Shown here: piece after piece, positions 33,806-45,148 of the stretch
Numbering within the stretch: position 1 is the stretch's first letter
Layout: each line of letters opens with the position of its first letter
DNA from: Dasypus novemcinctus
Lineage: Eukaryota; Chordata; Mammalia; Cingulata; Dasypodidae
NCBI RefSeq assembly: GCF_030445035.2
Contig: NC_080680.1
Location: 118,198,228 to 118,262,227, forward strand
Reading direction: 5' to 3'
DNA length: 64,000 bases
The notes under the pieces: generated by a model
Seen by the model: the letters and a program-made list of their open reading frames with translations, nothing else
Databases searched by the model: none
Told to the model about the DNA's origin: nothing
Position numbers and translations under genes: made by a program

Positions 33806-36436
33806 TAGATATAGGGCTTTTCAGATGCTCTTTCTCCATGTGTGAATGTTGATTGTTCACATCTTTCAAAGAATTGGTTTATTTCATGTAGATGATCACA
33901 TTCATTGGCATAGAATGGTCTGCAGTATTCCTCTTATTGTCCTTGTGGTTAGTAGTGATGATTGTATTTTGACTCAGATTTTTCTAATGTGTTTCTCTTG
34001 CTTTATTGGTCTTTTCATGAAGCAGCATTTGCTTTTATTGGTTTTATCTATTATTTTCTTTTAATATTATTGATTTCTGCACTAACTTTTATTATTTCCT
34101 TATGTCTTTTAGCTTTAGGTTTAAATTACTCTACTTTTGGTAGTTTCCCAAAGTAAAAGCTTAGGCTATTTATTTTAGGTATTTATTTTTTTTGATACTG
34201 TACACATTTAACTATAAAAAAGTTTTATTCATGGCTTTTGCTATATCCCTCGAATGTTAAAGGTTGGGTTTTAATTTTAATTTAGTTCAAAATATTTCAT
34301 CTCTTTTCAGATTTATTCTTCAACCTATCTGTTATGTAGAGGTGTGTTTTTTTAATTTCAAATATTTGGGGTTTCCCAGGAATCTTTCTGTAATTGATTT
34401 CTAATTTAATAACATTTTGGTCAGAGAACATACTTTGTATGGTTTCTATTTCTTTAAATTTGTTAAGATCTGTTCTATGACCCGAAATGTGTTCCATCTT
34501 GTTGAATATTTCTTGTGAGCTTGAGCAGAACATGTATTTTGCTGTTGTTGCATGGACTAGTCTGTGTCAATTAAATGTGGTTGTTGATCATGCTGTTCAA
34601 GTCAAATATATCATATTGATTTTCTTTCTGCTGAAACTTCAAATAATAATAGTGGATTCATCTCTTTCTCTTTTCACTTCTTTCAGTTTTGTCTCACTAT
34701 TTTGACACTCTGTTGTAAGGTGCAAATATGTTTAACATTGTTATATCTTCTTGGTAATTGACCCATTTATAATTATTTAGTGTCCCTATCAATCCCTAAT
34801 ATTTTTCCTTGTTCTGAGTTCTGCTTTGCCTAATATCTTTATACCTACTCCAGCTTTATTTTTAGTAGTGTTACTGTGATATAACTTTCCCTTCCTCTTT
34901 ATTTATAACTAGCAGAACATTTATATTTAAAGAAGATCTCTTATAGACAATACATAGTTGAGCCTTGTCTTGTAAATACAATCTGGCAATCTTCGTCTTT
35001 TAAATGGTGTATTTTGATGATCCACAATTAGAATGATATTGATAGTGTTGGATTAATATTTACTATGTTTGTAGTCTGTGGCTTCATTTCCTGCTCTTTC
35101 TGGTTTTAGTTGTACATTTTTAATGATTCTATTTTATTTATTCCCATATTTAACATATCAGTTAAAATTCTTAAAAATATTTTAATGGTTTCCCTAGATT
35201 TACAATATACCTTTTAATCTAAGCCCACCTTCAAGTAACTCTATTCACTAGACTTGTAGTAAAGTTACCTTAAATTTGTGTATTCTCAATTCCTCTCTCC
35301 CATTACCTGAGACTTTGCTGTCATTCATTTCCTTTTCCATTATCTGTAATCACCCTATTAATTATTCATATTATTACTTTAAACAGTAATCTCTTAAAGC
35401 AATTAAGAATAATAAATATTAAGGATTTTATTTTACCTTAATTTATTCCTTCTCTGATACTATTCCTTTTTTTATATAGATCCAATTTTATTACGTATAT
35501 TATTTTTCCTTTGCCTGAATAAAATCTTTTGAAATTTAATGCAAATTAAGTCTGCTGGTAAGGAATTCTACAGTGTTTGTTTGTCTGAGAAAATATTTCT
35601 CCCTTACTTATGAATGGTAATTTCACTGGACATAGAATTCTGGTTTGGTTCTTCTTTTTTTCAGCATGTTAAATATTTCATTTATTCTCATTTAGCTTGC
35701 ATAGCTCCTAACAACTCCATGTAATTCTTATACTTCCATAGATGAGATGACTTGTACCCATGGGTTCTTTAAAGATTTTCTTCTTGTCATTGGTGTTCTT
35801 CTGTTTGAATATGATATGCATATACTTAATGTTCTTTTTTTAAAAATTTCTGCTTGGTGTTTCTCTGGTTTTTCTGCTTATGTGATTTTATGTCCATCCT
35901 TAATTTTGGAAATATCGTGGCCACTATTACTTAAATTTACTTAAAATATATATTTTTTTTGTCCATTCTCTCTCTCTTCTTTTCCTGTTATTTCAATATT
36001 GCATAAGTTATACCTTTTATAGTTGTCCCATAGTTCTTGTTTATTTCCATCTCTCTGCTTACAAAATCCATCTGTTCTTGCATTTGGTCTAGTGTCTCCA
36101 TTAAAATCATTATCATATTAACTATAGTTATTTTAAGTTCCCTGTCTGATAATTCTCACATCTGTGCTTTGTCTCTTAGGACTATTATTTTTTTTTTTTT
36201 TTGCCTTTTAGCATGCCTTTTCATTTTTAGATGACAGCAAGATATGCTGCATTGGGTAATAGTGACTGAGGTAAATGCATTTCTATTGTCAGTGTTTTTG
36301 TTAACCTGGCTAGAAGATGGGCTCTGTTTAATATTTGCTGTAGCTATTGTATCAGACGCTTCATATTCCTCTAGTGTCTTGGTTCTGTCTTCCCTCTTGA
36401 CTGGACTTCCTCCCTACTCCCCCACCAGAAAGAGTA

Positions 36437-36443
<7 letters not shown>
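33806..36443 (-). mobile_element. Ancient L1M reverse transcriptase/endonuclease and 5' region, antisense
   Basis: From left to right, in antisense, it covers the reverse transcriptase N-terminal part, the ORF2 endonuclease (a minus-strand frame at 34297-34533 keeps a Ser-Asp-His-like SDQN site with HRTDLNKF upstream and KLEIN downstream), then sequence upstream of ORF2 (34980-36440). It lies next to L1M 5' UTR-like sequence at 36546. The reverse transcriptase centre is missing between 33420 and 33806, so the copy suffered a deletion or joins two L1M copies. No frame survives. Confidence 0.65.
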
Positions 36444-36467
<24 letters not shown>

Positions 36468-36545
36468 TAATTTTTTTATTTTTTATTGACTTTGTAATAA
36501 TATTACATTAAAAATATATATGTGAGGTCCCATTCAACCCCACCC
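36444..36545 (-). mobile_element. Tail-only fragment of young L1
   Basis: A poly-T run (36444-36468) is followed by TTTATTGACTTTGTAATAAT and the GAGGTCCCATTCAACCCCAC signature. About 60 nt (36482-36541) are identical to the reverse complement of the 3' end of the L1 at 41322-45133. It is an insertion of only about 75 nt of L1 plus tail, hence extremely 5'-truncated and young. It lies inside the older L1M 5' region. No clear target duplication was found. Confidence 0.85.
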
Positions 36546-37180
36546 TTGTAGCTCTTTCAGCTATAATCCAGTTATTATATTGGACCTCTTTGGTGTGGTT
36601 GTAAAGAGTGAAAGAAGTTGAGAATTCTATGCTCCTCCTAGTATACCACAGTCTTTTACTGGGCCTGTCTCTCTGACCTGAGAATTTCAGAAGTGTTTCT
36701 TTTTGTATACACTCACAACTTTAAGTGAGATAGGAAGGCTAGAGGATGCTGAAGTGGGATGAATGTCCTTTCTCAACACCTTTGATAAGTGTTTTCCCTA
36801 GAGAGTAAGCCTTTGTTATGGAAAAGACCCTGGGCATATTTCACAGTGATTACTCTTCCATCCCTGCCAGAGTTTTCTAAGCATGAGTCTCTCCCCCAAA
36901 ATATAGTGAAATTCCTAGAGGTAAAACATTGAATATGTGTGAGCCTTCCTGAAACTGAAGACTATAAAAAGTACCAGGAGTTTCCCACTCCCACAGAGCC
37001 CATACTCTGTGTACAGCAAGTTATCAAAATGATCATTTCCTTGTCCCTGCTAATTTATCACTCCAGTGGCTTCTGCTCCAGCTAAGCTTGACCTTCTGGA
37101 TTCACCTTTGTCTCCTGATTTTAGGAGCAGAGGTGGGGAGGGGATGTTGCCCTGCAAACCAGTCTCTGATAAATACAAGA
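36546..37180 (-). mobile_element. Ancient L1M 5' UTR, antisense
   Basis: Blocks such as CCTGTCTCTCTGACCTGAGAAT, GATAGGAAGGCTAGAGGATGCTG and ATTTCACAGTGATTACTCTTCC appear in the order of the 5' UTR of old primate/placental L1M families, in antisense. It continues the element to the left, so that old copy was near full length at its 5' end. Right border approximate. Confidence 0.55.
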
Positions 37181-38504
37181 AAAGTAATCAATTTTCAGTT
37201 TATCTAGCTTTTTTCCCTTAAGGAAGAGTTGGAGTGTATGTCAGAGATAAAGCCAGGAAGTCTGAATCATTTAGTATTCATTTAATCTATTGATATTGGG
37301 GCTGGGCATGAGTGATGGAGGACCAGGATGATAACTTTGGAGAAAACTTCTCAGAAATTTTTCAATACTTGTTCAGGCAATATAGAAGGTAGAGTATTCT
37401 ATTAAATGGATTTCCTTGTGAATTTTGAACTAGGTATTTTTATTTGTCTGCTTTTTGGAAAGAACACAAGGAACCTGATGGAAAAATAACAGGCAGGATT
37501 CAGTATCCTCTCTAATTTAATTTGTTAAAAAATAATTATTTTTAAATTGCAATTTGGATTCCAAGAAGTAATTTCCTCATATCTTCCCATTTAAAAGAGA
37601 AAGTAAATGTAAAATTAGGGGAAAGAGCAGTTATTTATGTATCAGATTTGATGGATATCTGAATATGAGAAGTGGACCTCTCCTATAACTCCCAAGCTAA
37701 GTACTGAGAAAAAATAGAGCAAAGATGATTATTCTGGCTAGATTTATTTCAGCTACTTGTTCCTTTTTTCCTCTCAGGCTTCTTGGTCTAAACTGTCAAT
37801 ATGCTTTTACAACCACCTAAACTAGAATTGGGAAGAAGTTATTTTTGTTTTGTTTTGTATTTCTCAACAATGCTATTTTGGAGAGGACAGTGCATGGGCA
37901 GGGGCAAATCCCCCTACAGGGACAGATGTGCCTTTTCCAGTCAATACTAGCAAACAGAAAACACCCCAAAATGAGGACTGCTGAAATAATCTACTACATA
38001 AAACAAGGGGAATGTACCACTTGAGAAGTAAAGGAATGGACTTCTAAGGAACAATTTTCATCAGTATAAAAATAAATGTAATGTTCCCTCTACATTGTAT
38101 TATTCATTGCATTATATATAGCTGTATTACAAAATCAACAATGAAAATGAAGGATTTTGTGAATTCAATAACAGCATTGGATCTGAATCAACAGCCTTGA
38201 ATAGAAAAATCAACACTACAGAAACATTTCTCAGTGATACTGGAAACAAACAAGCCGTTCTTCTATATCACATATTAAAATAGCAAAAGTAAAAAGCAAA
38301 TTAAAGAGGAAATAAAGGCGGGAGAAAGATTGGATTTAAAGTCTAGGAATTTAGTAGTGCTGTATTTGATCAAGAACATGTAAAACAGAAATAATAATCA
38401 AATTTTTATTATAAGAAACCTTTCCTGGATTGAAGAAATGCCTTGATCCAAAAATTTAGAGTTTTGCTAGGACAAAAAGTCTATTCTGAGAAGATCCTAT
38501 TGTA
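37181..38504. other. Unassigned stretch, nothing recognised
   Basis: No gene or repeat recognised. Composition is AT-rich with a few A runs near 38260-38320. Confidence 0.4.
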
Positions 38505-38720
38505 ATAGTCCACTCTTTTTTTTCCAAACTAGAGCAGTTGTAGATTTACAGAAAAGCCATGCATAAGGTAGAGTTCTCCTAAACCCCTCCACACATCCCC
38601 ACACACACTTTCCCTTACTTTTAACACTTTGCACTAGTGTGGCATCTTTGTTACAAATGACAATACAATATTATTGTAATTATATTAATTATATTCCATG
38701 GTTCACATCAGGGTTCATAA
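38505..38720 (-). mobile_element. Ancient L1M 3' end, antisense
   Basis: CAAACTAGAGCAGTTGTAGATTTACAG, CCCCTCCACACATCCCC and CACTAGTGTGGCATCTTTGTTACAA follow the antisense order of an L1M 3' UTR, the same part that begins at 31160 and 53030. Truncated on the right at about 38720. Confidence 0.65.
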
Positions 38721-39169
38721 ATGAGGCCAGATATTTCAGTTGAAGAGTAGACAGTAGAAGGTGAGTTTCTCTAATTAAAAAGATAAGTTTTTCTTTCATC
38801 ATTTGTAACAAAGGTACCACAAAGAGGTTTAGTGTCAACAATGGGGGGCTATGGGGGAGTTAAATATTTTATTCTGAGAAAAATGTTATATGTCACAGTC
38901 ACCAAATTTCCTGGTCAGTTTTATTGTTTTACTCTGAGGCTTCTCTGAAAGTACATGCAGCTAGCTGCAGGTCAAAGTTTCATCTTCAGAAAAAGAAAAA
39001 AAGAAGAACTTTACACTAGAAGTAAGGCAAGTATATAAATTATGGTGTATCTGTCAATTAACGTTACCCTGGTAAGAAGATAAAGTAGGACTCAGTCCGT
39101 TGTCTCAACAGACAGGGCCTTCTGAACATCTTGAATGTTATTTAGCTACATACTTCTATGGAATATAAA
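38721..39169. other. Unassigned stretch, may belong to repeat copy A
   Basis: Nothing recognised with confidence. It may be the 5' part of the repeat starting at 39170, but it does not align visibly with copy B. Confidence 0.3.
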
Positions 39170-39864
39170 TGTGTCCTTGTTGCCAAAGGTATATTTTCTG
39201 GAGAGATAGAGGCCCTCACAGTAGCTAGCAAAATATTAAACTTCAGTCATGGGGAAGTCCTGCTGCTTTCTTAAATAAGATGGCCAAAAGCTTTGGAATA
39301 TATAAGCCTTAGCTAATCAAAGATAAAACAGACTAATAAGCCAAGTTTTATGCTTGTACTTATGAACTTTAGTCCTGCAATAATGAAACTAAACCTAATT
39401 ATAATTAATGCCTAAGAGTTACCTCTTGACAACTTCCTTGTTACTCTAGTGTGGTCTTTCTCTAATCCAAACTCTGCAAATAAACTCATTACCTACCCCA
39501 TTATATGGGACATGACTCTTGGGGCTGAGCCTCCCTGGCACTGTGGGATTATTACCAGATATTCATCAGCAATGCATTTGGGAAAATACCTTGATCAGAA
39601 AGGGAAAATATTAAAGGAAAGCGAGTTTTTATGAATAAGATATTTCAAAGCTAGTCAGCAGGCCATTCCAGATATTGCACTTAGGCAGGTCTCAGCCAGA
39701 CTTCACAAAGAGCCACCATAAACAAAGCCTCAAACAAAAGTGCTCCGGAGGGCCCTAGGGATATGCAGACATACTGGATAAGTCATACAGCTATGTAAAA
39801 TCAATACCCCGACTGTAGGCTTTATCTGGAATACTTATATCATTTATATTTAATCCTAATTTTT
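39170..39864 (+). mobile_element. Older xenarthran L1 3'-end repeat, copy A, left part
   Basis: Matches, in opposite orientation, the repeat at 53403-55040 (copy B). Shared blocks include CACAGTAGCTA.CAAAATATTAAA, CCTAATTATAATTAATGCCTAA and ACTTCCTTGTTACTC. About 39395-39600 also aligns with the 3' UTR of the young L1 copies (about 43850-44090). It includes an open frame at 39449-39634 with the same W-D-M-T...E-P-P-W pattern as those copies. I infer an older subfamily of the same L1 lineage. It continues at 40241 after a SINE. Confidence 0.6.
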
Positions 39865-40240
39865 TATTCTTCAGATTTATTTATTACTCCCTCCTGTTGT
39901 CTGCTGTCTGTGTCTGTTTGCTGTGTGTTCTTCTGTGTCTGCTTGTATTCTCATTAGGTGACTCTGGGAACTAATCCTGGGACCTTCCAGAGTGGGAGAG
40001 AGGCAATCATTCTCTTGTACCACCTCAGCTCCCTGTTCTGCTGCAACTTTTTATTTTCTATCCTCTGTGTCTCTTGTTGCATCATCTTGCTGCACCAGCT
40101 CTCCACATCAGCTGGCATTCCTGCACAGGGTGGCATTCTGCGTGAGCCAACTTGCCCTCACCAGGAGGTCCTGGGCATCAAACCCTGAAACTCCTATATG
40201 GTAGACAGGAGCCCAACTGCTTGAGCCACATCTGTTTCCC
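39865..40240 (-). mobile_element. DAS-type SINE (longer form) splitting copy A
   Basis: Minus-strand SINE with head at about 40240 (AAACAGATGTGGCTCAAGCA, then CAGGGTTTGATGCCC as B-box-like part) and a tail at about 39868-39886 (TTATTTATTA after CTTCAG). The body carries GAGAGCTGGTGCAGCAAGATGATGCAACA, as in the plus-strand SINE at 45426. A second head-like segment near 39960-40030 (CAGGATTAGTTCCCAGAG) suggests an internal partial duplication. No clear target duplication. Frames at 39954-40204 are incidental. Confidence 0.8.
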
Positions 40241-40715
40241 ATACTTACTTATAAATAATCATGATTGTTCTACTTCTTTTATTTGAACCTATAATTTTCA
40301 ATTTACCTGCTGAGTATATTTCTCATCAGAGACTTAAAGCCTTTGGATGTTTCTATGCCAGTTGAACACTGAAAACCAGGATATATGCAGTTAACTCCTA
40401 CTCTTCAGTTCCTCAGGGCTGCCCTGGACAACTAACAAAATTTTGATGATGGACTAGCTGTATCCCAAATGCAAGAAGTATCTTTAACTACAAGCAAAAC
40501 AACTCCATTCTTCTGCCCTGTAATATCTACGGTCCTTCTCAGCCTAAAGTGGTCAGAGTGGACATTGTCCCAAATCCCTCAAGATTGAGGAACAGAAACA
40601 AGGGGAGAGTGTAATTGCCGACTAAAGCAGATTTATTGTGATTGTAGTTATTATCTTGTTTTAACTGAGTAACTTGTAACATTGATATAAAAATAAATTT
40701 TTAACTTGAAAAAAA
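40241..40715 (+). mobile_element. Older xenarthran L1 3'-end repeat, copy A, right part
   Basis: From about 40395 it aligns well with copy B (reverse of 53403-53690): GCCCTGGAC, ACAAGCAAAACAA, CAGATTTATTGT...TAGTTATTATCTTGT and AC.TTGATATAAA are shared. An A-rich end AATAAATTTTTAACTTGAAAAAAA (40690-40713) fits a poly-A tail, so this is the 3' terminus on the plus strand. The first about 90 bases (40241-40330) align less clearly. Confidence 0.6.
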
Positions 40716-41306
40716 GGGTAAGTCTCTAATAGTACCTTGGGAGGAATATTCTTTCTCTAACAAAGGACACTGAATGTCCTTTTAAGAAGGAAAAATGAAA
40801 CTTGCTAGACTGACCATTTAGCAACTCTGTTTCATGATTTTCTACATGTAATTTTAACTGAGTTTTCCTAAACAGCATCATCTTCACTAGTCTGTAATAA
40901 GAATTCATTATTTTTCAAAGCACATTTTGCATAGCTGCAATGCAAACAGCTTATTCATACCTTTGTTATTGTGAAAATCTTTCAAATACGTGAGTCTCCT
41001 TTATATTTTAAAAATTTCACATGTAAGTTCACATAAATTTTTATTATTTGATTTTTTTCCTAATAAGGAAAAAGTATGTTTATATGCCTTTGTGCCAAAG
41101 GCTGGATTTCTTAGGTACACTTTGCGAAGTTAACTATCACAAATCTCAGACATCATCAATAGGTCCACGATTCATTAGAGTACAATCCACTAAGTAAAGT
41201 ATGTGTCAGAGAGAGAGAAAGAGACAGAGAGAGAGATTTTAAAATTTATTTGTAATTGGAACAGCAAAATATTTTAGCTGAAAATATGTCAGAGAAGCCA
41301 CCTCTT
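40716..41306. other. AT-rich stretch with a GA repeat
   Basis: Nothing coding recognised. A purine (GA)n run lies at about 41208-41236, just upstream of the L1 target site. Confidence 0.5.
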
Positions 41307-41321
41307 GAAATGACTTTCTCA
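41307..41321 (+). repeat. Target-site duplication, left copy (second young L1)
   Basis: GAAATGACTTTCTCA, identical to 45134-45148. The preceding CTT makes a TT/GAAA insertion site, close to the L1 endonuclease preference (complement TTTC/AA). Confidence 0.95.
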
Positions 41322-41322
41322 G

Positions 41323-42294
41323 GATTGCCATCTCACACCTTATACAAAGATCAACTCAAGATGGATCAAAGACCTAAATATAAGAGCCAAGACCATAAAA
41401 ACCTTAGAAAGCAGTGTAGGGAAACATCTACAGGACCTTGTAATAGGAAATGGATTTATGAATATCTCACCAAAAGCACGAGCAGCAAAAGAACTAATAG
41501 ATAAATGGGACTTCCTCAAAATTAAAGCCTTCTGCACCTCAAAGGAGTTTGTCAAGAAAGTAAAAAGGGAGCCCACACAGTGGGAGAAAATATTTGGCAA
41601 TCATATATCTGATAAGAAACTTATAACTTGCATATATAAAGAACTCCTATATCTTGAAAATAAAAAGATAAACAACCCATTTAAAAAATGGGAAAAAGAC
41701 TTAAACAGACACTTCTCCGAAGAAGAAATACAAATGGCAAGAAAGCACATGAAAAAATGTTCCAAATCTCTAGCTATCAGGGAAATGCAAATCAAAACTA
41801 CAATGAGATACCATCTTACACCCATAAGATTGGCAGCTATGAAAAAAACAGAAGAATACAAGTGCTGGAGAGGATGTGAAGGAAGGGGAACACTCATCCA
41901 CTGCTGGTGGGAATGCAGAAGGATCCAACCATTCTGGAGGACAGTATGGCGGTTTCTCAAAAAACTAGCCATAGATTTGCCATATGACCCAGCAATACCA
42001 CTGCTGGGTATATACCCAGCAGAACTGAAAACAAGGACACAAACCGATATATGTACACCAATGTTCATAGCAGCATTGTTCACTATTGCCAAAAGTTGGA
42101 ATCAACCCAAATGCCCATCAACAGATGAGTGGATCAATAAAATGTGGTATATACACACAATGGAATACTACTCGGCTGTAAGAACAAATACACTACAAAC
42201 ACATGTGATAACATGGATGAATCTTGAGAACCTTATGTTGAGTGAAGCAACCCAGACATTGAAGGACAAATACTACATGACCTCAATGATATGA
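41323..42294 (+). pseudogene. ORF2: L1 ORF2 C-terminal fragment
   Basis: The frame is open from the truncation point to TGA at 42292-42294, 323 codons with no internal stop. It corresponds to the last quarter of ORF2, after the reverse transcriptase. It contains the Cys/His cluster (CWRGCEGRG, HCWWEC) and ends YYMTSMI. An internal ATG at 41458 could start a 278-residue product, but no promoter is present. At the place where the other copy has TGA (its 17785), this copy has TGG, the likely ancestral codon. An overlapping frame at 41256-41504 is off-phase. Confidence 0.95.
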
Positions 42295-45086
42295 AATAAA
42301 CAAGCTGCCCTAGATAGCAAGAGACTGAACGATAGGCTTACAGGAAATATCGGAGGGTGGAGGAAGGATATGAGCCGATATCTGCAGGGGTGGAACTTAA
42401 GACGAGATGGTGGTAAGTATGAACACAAAGAAGAGATAAAATGGGGGCAAGGGGTTGCCTTTGGTTGGGGCTTTATGGGTTTGAGGGTGGCTGGGGAGGG
42501 ACGGATGGGTAATGCTGCCCAAAAGTGGGGGGAGGGAGGGGTAGCATACGAACACAGGAGAGGGTCAGGAGGTGGTGGAGAGTAAAATGCCGAGAAAATA
42601 ATATCAAAATATAATAAAGAGGATTACCTGTTTAGAATGCTCGGAGGGGAGGGTCTGATGCAGGACGGGCTCCTGGGGAATGTCTAAATGCTCATTCTGC
42701 CAGAGTGGGTGACACCATGGGGTAGAATCCCAAGTAGTGAGAGTGGGGGTGGACCCACATCCTGGGGAGGACTAATGCCACCAAATAGAGGGAACTCTAT
42801 CCCTCGAGAGAAAGGGTGGCTCCCAGGGCACTGGGGCAGATGAGCAAGTTAGGCCCTAAACACTATTCCATCTATCTCTGGAAGTGGCTCCTCAGGAAAC
42901 GGAGGTTGACTGTCACTGTGGGCACCAAGGTGGAAGGGAAAATGGACGTTAAATGTGTGGAACCAAAGTAAATGGGGGGCAAGGGAGGAGTTTCTTGAGA
43001 GTACACAAGGATGGATATAAAACATGTAATATTACACCATAACATATAGGAGACGACAGACTGATAATGTAAACCATAATGTAAAACATAGGAGAACTAA
43101 AAATGTAAAGAACTATGTATCCTAAAGTATGCACCATAATGTAAGCACAGATATTACCATGTTAGAAAGCTAATATCTCAGACTCTGTACATCACCTTAA
43201 GTAAATATGATGTGAATAGGGTGTAAGAGTATCGCTGTGGAAGGAAAAAGGTGTTGTGGTGGATGTATGGGAGTGCTGTATATTATATATATGCATTGCT
43301 GTGGTCTAGGACTCCTACGAAGAAACGCTGAATAATTAGGGGGCGGGGGGGGAAAAAAAAAAAAAAAGGATAGGATGTGGAATTTTTTCAAGTCAACATT
43401 CTTTATCTAAGTTCTTTATCTAACTTTATCCAAGTTCTTTATCTATCCTTTAAACCCATCGCTATATGCCATTCCCTAGTAAGGGACCATGACATTATAT
43501 TGGGCTTCAAATTTCGGGGAGTTCTGGATCACAGAGTGTTTCAACAATGGCAATGGAGGGATACTGGTATGGGATACCAATGACAGGTGATATATAGCTG
43601 ACAGGGAGCTGTACAGAACATATGTCCAGGGTGCATGGTAATGATTGGATATACTCATAGTGGCAACAATTAAAAACCCAGCAGGGGGGGTACTGGGTTC
43701 CTGGCCAGTGGTGCTCTGTCGTGGTCCCTAGGGGAGCAGCGATAGTCTCCCAGGTACAGCGGCGGGGACCGGGAGGGAGTGAGGATTCAACAGTGAGCCC
43801 CTGATGCTAATGACTATGCTTGTGAGCTGATAAACCTAAAATAAGAACAAGGCCTAGAGCAACATTGTGCCTGGGAATTTCCTCCTGTCAGCCTTCATGT
43901 TACTCAAATGTGGCCAGTCTCGAAGCCAAACTCAGCATGTAAATGCAATGCCTTCCCTCCAGCGTGGGACATGACACCCGGGGATGAGCCTCCCTGGCAA
44001 CGAGGGACCACTATCAAATACCAACTGATGATGCAACTGGAAAAGGACCTTATATGGAAGGTTCAATGCGGATCAGCAGAATATCCATGTCTACATAAAA
44101 CAACATGACTTTAAAATGCTGTTTGACCTAAAGTAAGGGGGAAATGGAAAGGAGAAATGAGTTTATATGGCTACGAGTTTCTAAAAAAGAGTCTGGAGGC
44201 TGGCAGAAGGATTGCCCTCATGCACAACTGAGCAGAGTCAGAGAGACAGATAAAGCAGATACAACCCCCAGATATTGGTTCCTATGAAGGCTAAAGAGAC
44301 CCATGAGAGTTATGGTCATGGCCGATGGGGTTTACTACCAGGGCAGATGGCCCCTCTCTGGAAATGGTGTTTATGTGTGATGAATCTGGACTCAGATGGG
44401 ATCTCCCTTCATAAGACTTTCATACTAATCTGCTGGAGGTGCAGTTAACGTTGGGGTTTAAGATATAGTTAGGGGATTTGAATCTCTGGACTGATAATGT
44501 GATAGCCAGTTCCTGAGCCTCAACAGACTCCAGCACCTACAATCTGATTTATTGGACTTACCACACTCAGCTAAGATGGAGTTGAAGAAGGACAATCACC
44601 ACACCATGGAGCCTAGAGTGATTACAACTGAAAATGGGAGGATGGCAGCCAGCATCCATGTGGAATCTGAGTCTCCTCTCGACATAGAGGTGCAATGGAC
44701 ACAACCAATCCAATGTCCACATAGAAGAGGCGGCATTGGATTGGGAAATGTGGACATGGTGGACGATGGGTATGGGGAAGGGCAGGAAGAGATGAGAGGT
44801 GGGGGCGTATTTGGGACGTGGAGCTGCCCTGGATGGCGCCTCGGGGGTGATCACCGGACATCGTGGATCCTCACAGGGCCCACTGGATGGAATGGAGGAG
44901 AATATGGGCCATGATGTGGACCATTGTCTATGAGGTGCAGAGGTGCCCAAAGATGTACTTACCAAATCCAATGGATGTGTCATGATGATGGGAACGAGTG
45001 TTGTTGGGGGGGGAGAGGGGGGGTGGGGGGGTGGGGTTGAATGGGACCTCACATATATATTTTTAATGTAATATTATTACAAAGTC
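42295..45086 (+). other. 3' UTR of second young L1
   Basis: About 2.8 kb between the ORF2 stop and the poly-A signal. Parts are purine-rich (42340-42580). A threefold CTTTATCTA/AAGTTCTTTATC repeat sits at 43400-43446. Sense frames at 43908-44108 (66 codons) and 44552-44914 (120 codons) correspond to those in the first copy. Their antisense partners are shadows. Only the short motif EPPW recurs strictly in all copies including the old repeat at 39449. Function is not shown. Confidence 0.85.
45006..45036 (+). promoter_or_regulatory. G-rich tract, G-quadruplex-prone
   Basis: Four or more G runs (8, 7, 7 and 4 Gs, separated by AGA, T and T) occur just upstream of the L1 3' end on the sense strand. 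Many mammalian L1 3' UTRs carry such a polypurine/G4-forming tract; a role in retrotransposition has been proposed for it. The minus-strand L1 has the complementary C-rich tract at 14697-14727. Confidence 0.8.
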
Positions 45087-45092
45087 AATAAA
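45087..45092 (+). terminator. L1 polyadenylation signal
   Basis: AATAAA followed directly by the A-rich tail of the plus-strand L1. Confidence 0.85.
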
Positions 45093-45133
45093 AAAAAAAG
45101 ATAAAAAAAAATAAAAAAAATAAAAAAAAAAAA

Positions 45134-45148
45134 GAAATGACTTTCTCA
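45134..45148 (+). repeat. Target-site duplication, right copy (second young L1)
   Basis: GAAATGACTTTCTCA, identical to 41307-41321. Confidence 0.95.

Larger units (their letters stand above)
41322..45133 (+). mobile_element. Young LINE-1, 3.8 kb, 5'-truncated in ORF2
   Basis: A plus-strand L1 beginning inside the ORF2 coding region and ending with an A-rich tail. It is flanked by a perfect 15-bp duplication. It includes 323 codons of ORF2, a 2.8-kb 3' UTR, AATAAA at 45087-45092 and poly-A with interspersed T/G (45088-45133). It is the same subfamily as 14618-21158 and lies in opposite orientation. It lacks endonuclease and reverse transcriptase, so it is inert. A perfect duplication, versus one mismatch in the other copy, fits a recent insertion. 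Confidence 0.95.

Noticed and set aside
44552-45052. Proline-rich minus-strand frame 45052-44567 as a gene
   Set aside because: It is antisense to the purine-rich L1 3' UTR; proline and serine bias follows from the C-rich complement.
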